From Lamellibrachia columna (taxonomy: Eukaryota; Annelida; Polychaeta; Sabellida; Siboglinidae): DNA of 64,000 nt. Where the stretch lies: positions 10,431,040-10,495,039 of the forward strand of contig OY759263.1 in NCBI GenBank assembly GCA_963662155.1. The letters run 5' to 3'. Positions 21,379 through 33,100 of the stretch are shown here, piece after piece. The notes beneath the pieces are model-generated. The model was not told the origin of the DNA. It saw nothing but the letters and a program-made list of their open reading frames with translations, and searched no databases. Within the stretch, counting starts at the first letter, position 1, and each line of letters opens with the position of its first letter. Made by a program: the position numbers and the translations under genes.

Positions 21379-22034
21379 CTGAAAGTACACAGATGCACCA
21401 CAGGGCTGACATAGACCTAGATCTTGACTCATGCCACCCCCAAAGTCAGCTTTGACGAAAGGTCACGAATGGTGCACAGAATGGCCACAGCTTCAAAATT
21501 GTTGCTGACTGTCTGACAAATTGGGAACATCCCCACAATTATAGCCACAAACAGCTAATTGGTCTTGTGAGGATATTTATGTCACCGATTCATCAATAAG
21601 TAAGGTAAGAGTCAAGCACCAGTTTCTGAGATAAAGTACAACTGCCAACAGCCATACGCACACACACAATGTATCAGACTATCCAAGTACCATATTGCCA
21701 AACCAAAGTGTTGAACATTCACAAGGTTCAATCAGGCCACACTTCAATGTAGTGACAAGCCTATACTTTAGACCACATCTTGGGCTCAGATGCACTCAGT
21801 TTACTCATTTTAGTTCGGAAAATGTTAATGTTATTCTCTATACAGTCATGAGATTGATATGTGCATGCAGGTTTCTTTTCAGGTTCAACTCATATGAGTC
21901 GTGCGGAATGTTGATTGTTTCTACAATTTCCTTAGTCAGTAAGTATTACATACAAATCACGTGGGCAGAGCAGGACTTCATATGGGCAGTTTGCCTGTAT
22001 GAAAGGCCTTAAAGTGTATGAGTGCATCACGTAC

Positions 22035-22251
22035 CTGTGTTCCCCATGATAGAGTCGAGTGCGAACGCTGTTGACAGACCCGACTGAGGCAGCGTAAGTG
22101 ATGATGAAACGTCATTCTGTGTCACGTAGTAGCCAATGTATGACTGTCGCACATAGAAATACTGGTCCCAACCTGTCTCCTCGTACAGGAACATGGCAAA
22201 CGTCGTCCAGCGAGAAGGATCATACATCAACACCAGCTGGAAAGTATTGGG
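22035..22251 (-). CDS. NIDO domain, last exon
   Basis: A 217-bp exon, phase 0 to phase 1, acceptor TGCAG, donor GTACGT. It encodes PNTFQLVLMYDPSRW and TFAMFLYEETGW, the NTFQ and F-x-Y strands that close NIDO domains, and ends with SIMGNTG. Return to phase 1 marks the domain border before AMOP. Confidence 0.88.
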
Positions 22252-22318
22252 CTGCAACAGCAACAATTACACATTACAAATGTTATATGCATCCCTTGAA
22301 AAAAAAGTGTCCTTATAC

Positions 22319-22800
22319 CGCGCGGTACCAGTCCTTGGGACTGCTCCAAGCGCTTTACACTTCACCCCCTCACAGACCTGTTCATTCCAACGCCATCTCG
22401 ACTTCTCTGGGAAGCATTCAGCAATGCTGCAATTACTGCATGAAGAATATTCGTTCACATATCACATATCTCTAGCCAGGTACCTGTTTATACAGCTGAG
22501 TGAACTGTGGCATAGTGGGGTGAACGAAACTGCCAAAGCACAGTGTTTAATTAATGTCAATCAAAATCACTGGGGCTGGGATCTGCCTGCTGCTGTTTCA
22601 AAGTTTAGGTAATTACATTCACTCTATGCTGGATCAGGTGTACAAATGAGTGCCTGACAGTAGATCGTGCTGGATACATATGGATGAATAGTGTTTATGC
22701 AGTACTTGCAGTGTGGCTGAATGCTTCCCAAAGAAGTAGAGTTCATGTTGGAATAAACTGGTGTGCCAGGGCCCAGGAGGTGAAGTGTAATAAATTATCC
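22319..22800. mobile_element. Foldback element (inverted repeat arms)
   Basis: The segment 22,355-22,460 and the complement of 22,660-22,795 align over about 100 bp, sharing acacttcacc, attccaac, gggaagcattcagc and tactgcat in order. Arms differ at roughly one base in five. No coding part is seen between them. It lies in the intron between the second and third NIDO exons. Likely an old non-autonomous foldback element. Confidence 0.65.
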
Positions 22801-23373
22801 ATTTGTAACTATGTCATTCAGACACTAAAATTATGTTATTGAGACAATATAAGTTAGACTGGCTAGCCGTATCCAGCTTAACTTTAGACTGGTGTAAAGT
22901 TAAACGGGTTATATTCCTCTGATTGAATGCATCTTTAGTTATACCTGTACTAACTGAACGTTTGTTGCATAGCGTACCAAATAAAATGTTGAAACATCAA
23001 CACCTAATTTGTAATAAATTTAGAACAACAATAGATAATTCTGACTTAAAATCCTATCAAGTTGTCTGAATAAATCCCTATGATAGGCTTGATAAATCCC
23101 AATTATGTGTTTTGAGTTTTAGTCCCATTAACCCCAACCCTGCATGCTCGCAACTGGGGGTTTCACCCACTTCAACATACTTGCTGATGAAGAAGTCAGA
23201 AAAGGAGGCGGGATAAAATAGTTAAGAAAGAGTTATATAGAGAGAGGGATAAAGGAGATATTAAGGAAGGAATGGTTAAACAGTCATGGATGAAAGAGGA
23301 ACGGAGCATTAAACGTAACACTTTCTCATATATGACATGACATGCCCCACATTAGAACAAAACACTGACATAC
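22801..23373. other. Intron, no clear feature
   Basis: AT-rich; a purine-rich patch (gaaagagttatatagagagagg) lies near 23,225-23,290. Nothing else recognised. Confidence 0.5.
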
Positions 23374-23757
23374 CTTTTCAACATAAGAATGGTACCACAA
23401 TCGTGGCTGCATGTTTTTCCACGTGACCACCATCACCCACGTTGGCTCAATGTCCGAGACTCCGCCATAGTTCATGGCATCGTCTTTTGCTTTCTCGAGT
23501 ACATAGTTCATTGTCACCGTCGCATCAACGTCTCTGGTCAATGTGTCTGTGCGGTCATAGATGTGGTAGTAGACATTAGTATAGCTGGAAAATGTCGCTG
23601 AGCTAGAAACATGAGTGTCTGACCAGAGAGGTGCTAGCATGGCGAATCCACTCTGTCTCACCGACTGTCTCTTTCTGTTGTTCAGCAATGAGTCAAAGCT
23701 TCCGGGTGTACATCGCGTGAATTCCTCGCCCAGTGTCACATAGCCAGAGCTGTAAAT
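23374..23757 (-). CDS. NIDO domain, central exon
   Basis: A 384-bp phase 0-0 exon coding 128 residues, acceptor CGTGCAG, donor GTATGT. It begins IYSSGYVTLGEEF, the strand that follows the LYPYG opening, and holds the typical FAMLAPLWSD motif for entering the second half of the domain. It ends in WVMVVTWKNM and WYHSYVEK. These are recognisable NIDO features. A basic RKRQS patch near residues 28-32 could be an insertion or a furin-like site, but that is only a guess. Confidence 0.9.
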
Positions 23758-24291
23758 CTGCACGCAGACACACACAATGATCATACCGTGCATGCGAATG
23801 TAACTGTAAATGTGAACATAAATAGGTCATTTCACAATAACAGGACATATTAACTATAGTGGGTAATTAAAAAATGTATCACTACGTTAATATTTATTCT
23901 TTTATCTGGACAACATTTGTCAATCTCTGTAATTTTTTCCCCTGATTTTCACAATATTCAAACTATAATTGTATAAATTTGTAAACAGCATTAAAAAAAC
24001 ATTACATTGTCATCAATGGCATAAAAACAACTACATTATGTCTTCGTGCACAAGAGGGATCCTACAGTTATTGTGCATATGCTGCCAGACATCCTCTAGA
24101 AATGTTAATCTGGATACAGCATAAATTCCTGAAACATGACCATATCCCTGTCCCAAAATAATTTTACAGGCAGCAAATCACTGCCTAAAGAGGGTGCAAC
24201 CTCAAAGTCATTGGCCCGTACTTCATTTGTATGACATGAACCTGGAAGTGAAATAGTGTCTCTTCCCATATTCACTGAGTAGATACAGTAC

Positions 24292-24452
24292 CTTGATGTT
24301 GTGGAACTGTGAATCAAACATGGGAACTTCTGGAATGTCAATGAAGCCCGTAGAGCAGCTGTGACCCCACCAGTTGCAGAAGATACCCCAGTTGTCGAAG
24401 ATAGACGCGTCAAATGCTGCGGCGCCATATGGATAGAGCCTGTGCGGCACAG
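24292..24452 (-). CDS. NIDO domain, first exon
   Basis: A 161-bp exon, phase 1 to phase 0, acceptor CTCCAG and donor GTACTG. It encodes AVPHRLYPYGAAAFD and a Trp-rich stretch (GIFCNWWGHSC) ending at HNIK. LYPYG is the usual opening of the NIDO domain of nidogen, MUC4 and SNED-type proteins. The change from phase 1 to phase 0 marks entry into a domain split internally by introns. The function of NIDO is not settled; it occurs only in extracellular adhesion and matrix proteins. Confidence 0.87.
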
Positions 24453-24756
24453 CTGGAGAGAAATAAAAATACTTCCTAAAAAATTTCCTTAATACAAAAT
24501 AGATTGGTAGAATACATTTCTGAATTTTAGACTTACAAATTCTGCAAATATTTAAATATACATAAACTGTGTTCAACCTAAAAATACGTACAGTATGCTT
24601 GACAAAAAATTGGGTCATGGAAAAATGTTGAAGAATAAGGTAACTGTTTAAGATTAAGACTGATGTCATTTGGTGTAGAACAACTGAAAAGTGGTGCTAA
24701 CTATTTAACACCAGATGGCACCACTTGAGTTGTTTCCATATTTAACCAGATTACAT

Positions 24757-24870
24757 CCAAAGCAACAGGCTCCAGACAGCAGGTAGACAGGGAAACCATT
24801 GGCTTATTGAGAGTCCAACAATTTTTCATCTATGTGTGGCCCGTCCTTGTCAGATATCTGTCAGAATTGT
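24757..24870 (+). repeat. Dispersed repeat B, copy 2
   Basis: Matches 7,950-8,040: catccaaagcaacaggctcc, ggaaaccattgg, caacaatttttcat. Lies in the intron between the fourth EGF exon and the first NIDO exon. Confidence 0.65.
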
Positions 24871-25117
24871 TTTTAAACATATCACACTGCTCGCATCTAC
24901 ATTTAATCAGTAGGCATGTACATTTGCATGCACGCACACATGCATATTATTACCACCACGCGTGTAAATCTTTAAAATTAGTAACATCACTGTCATCATT
25001 AATATTATCACTACTCAAGCGATTCTGCTAGTGAATGAATTATCAACATCATCACTAGTGGCAGCAATAGGAACATTGTCACAGTCACCAGCAGTGTCAT
25101 TACTGAAATAGTTGTAC

Positions 25118-25234
25118 CTGTGTCACAATTTGGTCCTGTGTACAGGTTCTCCAGGCATCTACACGTGTATCCGTTTACTTTGTCTTCACACGGTGCGCCG
25201 TGTTGACATGGATTTGATTCGCATTCATCTTTAC
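25118..25234 (-). CDS. EGF exon 4, before NIDO
   Basis: A 117-bp phase 1-1 exon, acceptor TTTTCAG, donor GTACAA. It encodes [16 protein letters not shown] and then [16 protein letters not shown], an EGF domain with one extra residue in its last loop. It is the last EGF before the NIDO domain. All six Cys are present. Confidence 0.9.
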
Positions 25235-25667
25235 CTGAAAATCAATCAGCCAATCAGAACAGAAGTTTACACATCACAGTTTTTAAAAAAGGATTCCCTG
25301 TAAAATACTGGCATAAGTACAGAAACTGTATGTTTGGGAGACAAGCTTGGTTTACTGGTCATGTGATCTTCAATTGTGACAACTTTCTACCGAAAACACT
25401 TTCCTGCATAAAAGCCCAACAAGTTAACCTGCCAAATTGTACGGCTTTTCTGGATTTCCAGGATTTTATGGGATTTGCGGAGATATACAGGTAAATACAG
25501 CAATATCCCTTTTTATCCAGATTTGTTTCAAATGGAAACATCGTGATAAACTGCATAGTATCTTGTGTTCATCGCACAAGAATTAAATCGACAAATTAAA
25601 ATATGAAAACCTATGTCCGAGACAAAAAAAGCCACATTAAGACATGAAAACAATACAGTATTATTAC

Positions 25668-25781
25668 CTGTTTGGCACTCAGTTCCGGTAAACCCTGGCA
25701 TACAGTGACAGGTGTACGCGTTGTCCAGGTCTTCACACCTGGAGTTGTGTTGACAAGGAGAGCTGGCACACTCGTCAATAT
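25668..25781 (-). CDS. Calcium-binding EGF exon 3
   Basis: A 114-bp phase 1-1 exon, acceptor TTGCAG, donor GTAATA. It starts DIDECASSPC, the calcium-binding EGF consensus, and has the C-x-D/N-x4-Y/F-x-C-x-C pattern near DNAYTCHC that Asp/Asn hydroxylases recognise in this family. It encodes the third EGF between mucin and NIDO. Calcium binding usually stiffens tandem EGF stalks. Confidence 0.92.
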
Positions 25782-25859
25782 CTGCAATGAATATAGGCAT
25801 ATGACAGGCTGTCACTTAGTAGTCCAGTAGAAATTGATAATTTTTTGTTTTATGATGAT

Positions 25860-25901
25860 TAGAGTGGTACCCAGAGTGGTACCCAGAGTGGTACCCAGAG
25901 T
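25860..25901. repeat. 14-bp triplicate (agtggtacccag)
   Basis: Three direct copies of gagtggtacccaga-like sequence in the intron between EGF exons. Confidence 0.85.
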
Positions 25902-26204
25902 TCCCACAAAAAATGCCTACTGCAATATCCGTACTGATAAACTAGTAATCACAACTAAATTCTTCTACATTCAAATTCAATTACTTCGTAAAATTTCAAA
26001 TGTTTGTTAAAAACACAGGGCATGTTGGAATATGGCAATTGTTGCTATGGAATCAATATGAATTTGTCACAATTTCTTGCGAACCGATTATTTCATATAC
26101 AGGAATTTTTTTAATTGCGCATTTCCACCCTAAATCCTCAATTGTCCTTCGTTCTGACGGTGACTTTTGAGCATAGCTGTTCATAATTTCAGGCTTAAAA
26201 TTAT

Positions 26205-26340
26205 GACTTGCTGTGACTATATGAGCTACCAGAGGGAGCAACAAAAATTATGACTTGCTGTGACTATATGAGCTACCAGAGGGAGCAACAAAAATTATGA
26301 CTTGCTGTGACTATATGAGCTACCAGAGGGAGCAACGAAA
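26205..26340. repeat. 47-bp tandem repeat, 3 copies
   Basis: Copies of gacttgctgtgactatatga, gctaccagagggagcaac and an A-rich end start at 26,205, 26,252 and 26,299. Confidence 0.93.
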
Positions 26341-26450
26341 ATGTTATTATATTTATTATTATTTGATTCATCATAACTTATTACAGTAAAGTAAAAACTA
26401 CTGAAGAGACATAGAACACAAAGAAGAAGGAATACATGTTGTTTTCTCAC

Positions 26451-26564
26451 CTTCAGTGCAGTTAACCCCAGTGTAGCCTGCGCTACAGGCACATGTATAG
26501 TTTCCCAGTCGGTTTGTGCAGCGTCCACCATTGCGGCAAGGATTCATGATGCAGCCATTTTTCT
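26451..26564 (-). CDS. EGF exon 2 of the window
   Basis: A 114-bp phase 1-1 exon between acceptor TTTCAG and donor GTGAG. It encodes one EGF domain beginning EKNGCIMNPCRNGG, with six Cys and the usual CxC near its end (TCACSAGYTG). It is not of the calcium-binding class, because it lacks the D-x-D/N-E-C start. It follows the mucin exon's own EGF and keeps the phase, so any number of such exons could be added without a frameshift. Confidence 0.9.
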
Positions 26565-26858
26565 CTGAAAGATTCACAAACAAAACTTTTCTCATCTTAT
26601 TCATATTACAGAAGACCCAACGTTTGGGTATAATAAACTCGCGCAGAGATTAGGAAGAAATATGTTTTCTGTAGACGTGAGAATGACCAGATTGTCCGAG
26701 TTAGAACAATGAGCTGTGACCATATAACTGCAACATCAACAAAGGTGCAATAACAAGAATATCGTTATGGCCTGTGAAGGACTACATGCATTGTAAGTTG
26801 TAGTATTACGTCGAGAATGCAATTGCAATAACAGTTGTTAATATTATGTTTTGCACAG

Positions 26859-26953
26859 ACGTGGACGACTGTGACAACAAGCCTTGGCAGAATAATGGAC
26901 TGGTGGACGAGTGAACACATACACTTGTTCCTGTGCTGATGTCTATCAGATAA
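26859..26953 (+). pseudogene. Decayed EGF exon in opposite orientation
   Basis: On the plus strand TTGCACAG is followed by codons for DVDDCDNKPWQNNG, a calcium-binding EGF start with the second Cys changed to Trp. The frame then meets TGA at 26,912; one frame over it resumes as VNTYTCSCADVYQ, the second half of an EGF. So the exon carries a frameshift and lost Cys. It sits inside an intron of the minus-strand gene, between its first two EGF exons, and must derive from an inverted copy of an EGF exon. Confidence 0.72.
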
Positions 26954-27101
26954 ATATTCTACCGTAGCTGCAGCAGGCGAGCATAATTAAGTTCCGCATA
27001 CAATGAAGTCAACTGGATTTTCAAAACATTGTATCTAGAAAAGTATTTCACATGTTGTATCGAACTAAATATCATATTTGTGAAAAACATAAACTACTCA
27101 C

Positions 27102-30100
27102 CAAATTGACAGAGAGGTCCAATGAAACCAGCGCTGCAAGTGCAATTGAAAAAGTTATCACCACCCTGACAGGTAGCACCATTCTGACATGGCTCGCTCG
27201 TACACGCAACAGGCGGCACACTCGTCGACGCTGGCATCATAGTAGTAGTCATTTGTTCCATCGTAGTAGTGTCCTCTGCCGCTGTCGTGGTTTCAACAGC
27301 AGCATTAGTCGAGTCCATCACAGTGGTTGTTGCTTCGGCCTCAGTCGTGTCCTCTCCTGCTGTGGCGGTTTCTTCAGTAGCAGTAGTCGATTCCATCACA
27401 GTAGTTGTTGCACTGGTCGTAGTTGTGTCATCTACAACTGTCGTGATTTCTTCAGCAGCAGTTGTCGTGTCTGGCACAGTTGTTGTTGCTTCAGCCGTAG
27501 TTGTGTCCTCTATTGCTGTTGTGGATTCATCAGCAGCAGTTGTTGTGTCTGCCACAGTTGTTGTTGCTTCGGAAGTAGTTGTGTCTTCTATTGCTGTTGT
27601 GGTTTCATCAGCAGCAGTTGTCGAGTCTGCCACAGTTGTTGTTGCTTCAGAAGTAGTAATGTCCTCTGCTGCTGCTGTGGTTTGACCCGCAGCAGATGTT
27701 GTGTCCAATACAGTTGTTGTTGCTTCAGAAGTAGTAGTGTCTTCTGCTGCTGTTGTGATTTCATCAGCAGCAATTGTTGCGTCAACAGTTGTTGTTGCTT
27801 CCGCAGTAGTTGTGTCCTCTGCCTTTGTTGTGGTTTCATGAGCAGCAGTTGTTGTGTCCGCCACAGTTGTTGCTTCCGCAGTAGTTGTGTCCTCTGCCGC
27901 TGCTGTGGTTTCATCAGCAGCAGTTATTGTGTCTGCCACAGCTGTTGATGTTTCAGCCATAGTTGTGCCCTCTGCCACTGTTGTGGTTTCATCAGCAGCA
28001 GCTGTTGTGTCCGCCACAGTTGTTGTTGCTTTGGCAGTAGTTGTTGTTGCTTCAGCTGTAGTTGTGACCTCTGCCGCTGTTGTGGTTTCATTAGAAGGAG
28101 TTACTGTGTCTACTACATCTGTTGTTCCTTCAGCCGTAGTAGTGTCCTCTGATGTTGTTGTGGTTTCATCAGCAGCAGTTGTTGTTGCTTCGACAGTAGT
28201 TGTGTCCTCTGCCACAGTGGTAGTTTCAACAGCTGTTGTTGTGTCTGCCACAGCTGTTGTTGCTTCAGTTGTAATTGTGTCATCAGCCGCTGTTGTGGTT
28301 TCATCAGCAGCACTTGTTGTGTCTGCCACAGTTGTTGTTGCTTCGGCAGTAGTTGTGTCCTCTGCCACTGTGGTGGTTTCATCAGCAGTTGTCATGTCTG
28401 CCACAGTTGTTGTTTCGGCAGTAGTTTTGTCCTCTGCCACAGTGGTGGTTTCATCAGCAGTTGTCGTGTCTACCACAGTTGTTGCTTCGGCAGTAGTTGT
28501 GTCCTCAGCCACTGCGGTGGTTTCATCAGAAGTTGTTGTGTCCGGCACAGTTGTTGTTGCTTCGGCAGTAGTTATGTCCTCTGCCACAGTGCTGGTTTCA
28601 TCAGAAGTTGTCGTGTCTGCCACAGTTGTTGTTGCTTCGGCAGTAGTTGTGTCCTCTGCCACTGTGGTGGTTTCATGAGCAGTTGTTGTGTCCGCCACAG
28701 TTGTTGCTTCGGCAGTAGTTGTGTCCTCTGCCACAGTGGTGGTTTCATCAGAAGTTGTCGTGTCCAGCACAGTTGTTGTTGCTTCTGCAGTAGTTGTGTC
28801 CTCTGCCACAGTGGTGGTTTCATCAGCAGTTGTCGTGTCCGTCACAGTTATTGCTTCGACAGTAGTTGTGTCCTCTGTCACTGTGGTGGTTTCATCAGCA
28901 GTTGTTGTGTCCGTCACAGTTGTTGCTTCGACAGTAGTTGTGTCCTCTGCCACTGTGGTGGATTCATCAGCAGTTGTTGTGTCCGTCACAGTTGTTGCTT
29001 CGACAGTAGTTGTGTCCTCTGTCACAGTGGTGGTTTCATCAGCAGTTGTCATGTCCAACAAAGTTGTTGCTTCGGCAGTAGTTGTGTCCTCTGTCACTGT
29101 GGTGGTTTCATCAGCAGTTGTCGTGTCCGTCACAGTTATTGCTTCGACAGTAGTTGTGTCCTCTGTCACTGTGGTGGTTTCATCAGCAGTTGTTGTGTCC
29201 GTCACAGTTGTTGCTTCGACAGTAGTTGTGTCCTCTGCCACTGTGGTGGATTCATCAGCAGTTGTTGTGTCCGTCACAGTTGTTGCTTCGACAGTAGTTG
29301 TGTCCTCTGTCACAGTGGTGGTTTCATCAGCAGTTGTCATGTCCAACAAAGTTGTTGCTTCGGCAGTAGTTGTGTCCTCTGTCACTGTGGTGGTTTCATC
29401 AGCAGTTGTCGTGTCCGTCACAGTTATTGCTTCGACAGTAGTTGTGTCCTCTGTCACTGTGGTGGTTTCATCAGCAGTTGTTGTGTCCGTCACAGTTGTT
29501 GCTTCGACAGTAGTTGTGTCCTCTGCCACTGTGGTGGATTCATCAGCAGTTGTTGTGTCCATCACAGTTGTTGCTTCGACAGTAGTTGTGTCCTCTGTCA
29601 CAGTGGTGGTTTCATCAGCAGTTGTCATGTCCAACAAAGTTGTTGCTTCGACAGTAGTTGTGTCCTCTGTCACTGTGGTGGTTTCATCAGCAGTTGTCGT
29701 GTCCGTCACAGTTATTGCTTCGACAGTAGTTGTGTCCTCTGTCACTGTGGTGGTTTCATCAGCAGTTGTTGTGTCCGTCACAGTTGTTGCTTCGACAGTA
29801 GTTGTGTCCTCTGCCACTGTGGTGGATTCATCAGCAGTTGTTGTGTCCGTCACAGTTGTTGCTTCGACAGTAGTTGTGTCCTCTGTCACAGTGGTGGTTT
29901 CATCAGCAGTTGTCATGTCCAACAAAGTTGTTGCTTCGGCAGTAGTTGTGTCCTCTGCCACAGTGCTGGTTTCATCAACAGTTGTCGTGTCTGCCACAGT
30001 TGTTGTTGCTTCGGCAGTAGTTGTGTCATCTGCCACTATGGTGATTTCATCAACAGTTGTCGTGTCCGCCACAGTTGTTGTTGCTTCGGCAGTAGTTGTG

Positions 30101-33100
30101 TCATCTGCCACTGTGGTGGTTCCATCAGCAGTTGTTGTGTCCGACACAGTTGTTGTTGCCTCGGCAGTAGTTGTGTCCTCTGCTACTGTGGTGGTTTCAT
30201 CAGTAGTTGTTGTGTCCACCACAGTTGTTGCTTCGGCAGTAGTTGTGTCCTCTGCCACTGTGGTGGTTTCATCAGCAGTTGTCGTGTCTGCCACAGTTGT
30301 TGTTGCTTCGGCAGTAGTTGTGTCCTCTGCCACTGTGGTGGTTTCATCAGAAGGTGTTGTGTCCGGCACAGTTGTTGTTGCTTCGACAGTAGTTGTGTCC
30401 TCTGCCACAGTGGTGGTTTCATCAACAGTTGTCGTGTCCGCCACAGTTGTTGTTGCTTCGGCAGTAGTTGTTTCCTCTGCCACTGTGGTGGTTTCATCAG
30501 CAGTTGTTGTGTCCGAAACAGTTGTTGTTGCATCGGCAGTAGTTGTGTCATCTGCGACTGTGGTGGTTTCATCAACAGTTGTCGTGTCCGCCACAGTTGT
30601 TGTTGCTTCGGCAGTAGATGTGTCCTCTGCCACTGTGGTGGTTTCATCAACAGTTGTCGTTTCTGCCACAGTTGTTGTTGCTTCGGCAGTAGTTGTGTCC
30701 TCTGCCACAGTGGTGGTTTCATCAGCAGTTGTTGTGTCCAGCACAGTTGTTGTTGCTTCTGCAGAAGTTGTGTCCTCTGCCACAGTGGTGGTTTCATCAG
30801 CAGTTGTCGTGTCCGTCACAGTTATTGCTTCGACAGTAGTTGTGTCCTCTGTCACTGTGGTGGTTTCATCAGCAGTTGTTGTGTCCGTCACAGTTGTTGC
30901 TTCGACAGTAGTTGTGTCCTCTGTCACAGTGGTGGTTTCATCAGCAGTTGTCATGTCCAACAAAGTTGTTGCTTCGGCAGTAGTTGTGTCCTCTGCCACA
31001 GTGCTGGTTTCATCAACAGTTGTCGTGTCTGCCACAGTTGTTGTTGCTTCGGCAGTAGTTGTGTCATCTGCCACTATGGTGATTTCATCAACAGTTGTCG
31101 TGTCCGCCACAGTTGTTGTTGCTTCGGCAGTAGTTGTGTCATCTGCCACTGTGGTGGTTCCATCAGCAGTTGTTGTGTCCGACACAGTTGTTGTTGCCTC
31201 GGCAGTAGTTGTGTCCTCTGCTACTGTGGTGGTTTCATCAGTAGTTGTTGTGTCCACCACAGTTGTTGCTTCGGCAGTAGTTGTGTCCTCTGCCACTGTG
31301 GTCATTTCATCAGCAGTTGTCGTGTCTGCCACAGTTGTTGCTTCGCCAGTACTTGTGTCCTCTGCCACAGTGGTGGTTTCATCAACAGTTGTCGTGTCTG
31401 CCACAGTTGTTGTTGCTTCGGCAGTAGTTGTGTCCTCTGCCACAGTGGTGGTTTCATCAACAGTTGTCGTGTCCGCCACAGTTGTTGTTGCTTCGGCAGT
31501 AGTTGTGTCCTCTGCCACTGTGGTGGTTTCATCAGCAGTTGTCGTGTCCACCACAGTTGTTGCTTCGGCAGTAGTTGTGTCCTCTGCCACTGTGGTGGTT
31601 TCATCAGCAGTTGTCGTGTCTGCCACAGTTGTTGTTGCTTCGGCAGTAGTTGTGTCCTCTGCCACTGTGGTGGTTTCATCAGAAGTTGTTGTGTCCGGCA
31701 CAGTTGTTGTTGCTTCGACAGTAGTTGTGTCCTCTGCCACAGTGGTGGTTTCATCAACAGTTGTCGTGTCCGCCACAGTTGTTGTTGCTTCGGCAGTAGT
31801 TGTTTCCTCTGCCACTGTGGTGGTTTCATCAGCAGTTGTTGTGTCCGAAACAGTTGTTGTTGCATCGGCAGTAGTTGTGTCATCTGCGACTGTGGTGGTT
31901 TCATCAACAGTTGTCGTGTCCGCCACAGTTGTTGTTGCTTCGGCAGTAGATGTGTCCTCTGCCACTGTGGTGGTTTCATCAACAGTTGTCGTTTCTGCCA
32001 CAGTTGTTGTTGCTTCGGCAGTAGTTGTGTCCTCTGCCACAGTGGTGGTTTCCTCAGCAGTTGTTGTGTCCATCACAGTTGTTGTTGTTTCGGCAGTAGT
32101 TGTGTCCTCTGCCACTGTGGTGGATTCATCAGCAGTTGTTGTGTCTGGCAAAGTTGTTGCTTCAGCAGTAGTTGTGTCCTCTGCCACTGTGGTGGTTTCA
32201 TCAGCAGTTGTTGTGTCCGACACAGCTGTTGTTGCTTCGACAGTAGTTGTGTCCTCTACAACAGTGGTGGTTTCATCAGCAGTTGTTGTGTCCGGCACAG
32301 TTGTTGCTTCGGCTGTAGTTGTGTCCTCTGCCACAGTGGTGGTTTCATCAGCAGCTGTCATGTCTGCCACAGTTGTTGTTGCTTCGGCAGTAGTTGTGTC
32401 CTCTGCCACTGTGGTGGTTTCATCAGCAGTTGTCGTGTCTGACACAGTTGTTGTTGCATCGCAGTAGTTGTGTCATCTGCCACTCTGGTGGTTTCATCAG
32501 CAGTTGTTGTGTCTGACACAGTTGCAGTTGCTTCGGCAGTAGTTGTGTCCTCTGCCACTGTGGTGGTTTCATCAACAGATGTTGTGTCCGCCACAGTTGT
32601 TGTTGCTTCGGCAGTAGTTCTGTCCTCTGCAACTGTGGGGATTTCATCAGCAGTTGTCGTGTCTGCCACAGTTGTTGCTTCAGCAGTAGTTGTGTCCTCT
32701 GCTACTGTGGTGGTTTCATCAGCAGTTGTCGTGTCCACCACAGTTGTTGCTTCGACAGTAGTTGTGTCCTCTGCCACTGTGGTGGTTTCATCAGCAGTTG
32801 TCGTGTCTGGCACAGTTGTTGCTTCGCCAGTAGTTGTGTCCTCTGCCACAGTGGTGGTTTCATCAACAATTGTCGTGTCTGCCACAGTTGTTGTTGCTTC
32901 GGCAGTAGTTGTGTCCTCTGCCACTGTGATGGTTTCATCAGCAGTTGTTGTGTCCGGCACAGTTGTTGTTGCATCGGCAGTAGTTGTGTCCTCTGCCACT
33001 GTGGTGGATTCATCAGCAGTTGTTGTGTCTGACAAAGTTGTTGCTTCGACAGTAGTTGTGTCCTCTGCCACTGTGGTGGTTTCATCAGCAGTTGTCGTGT

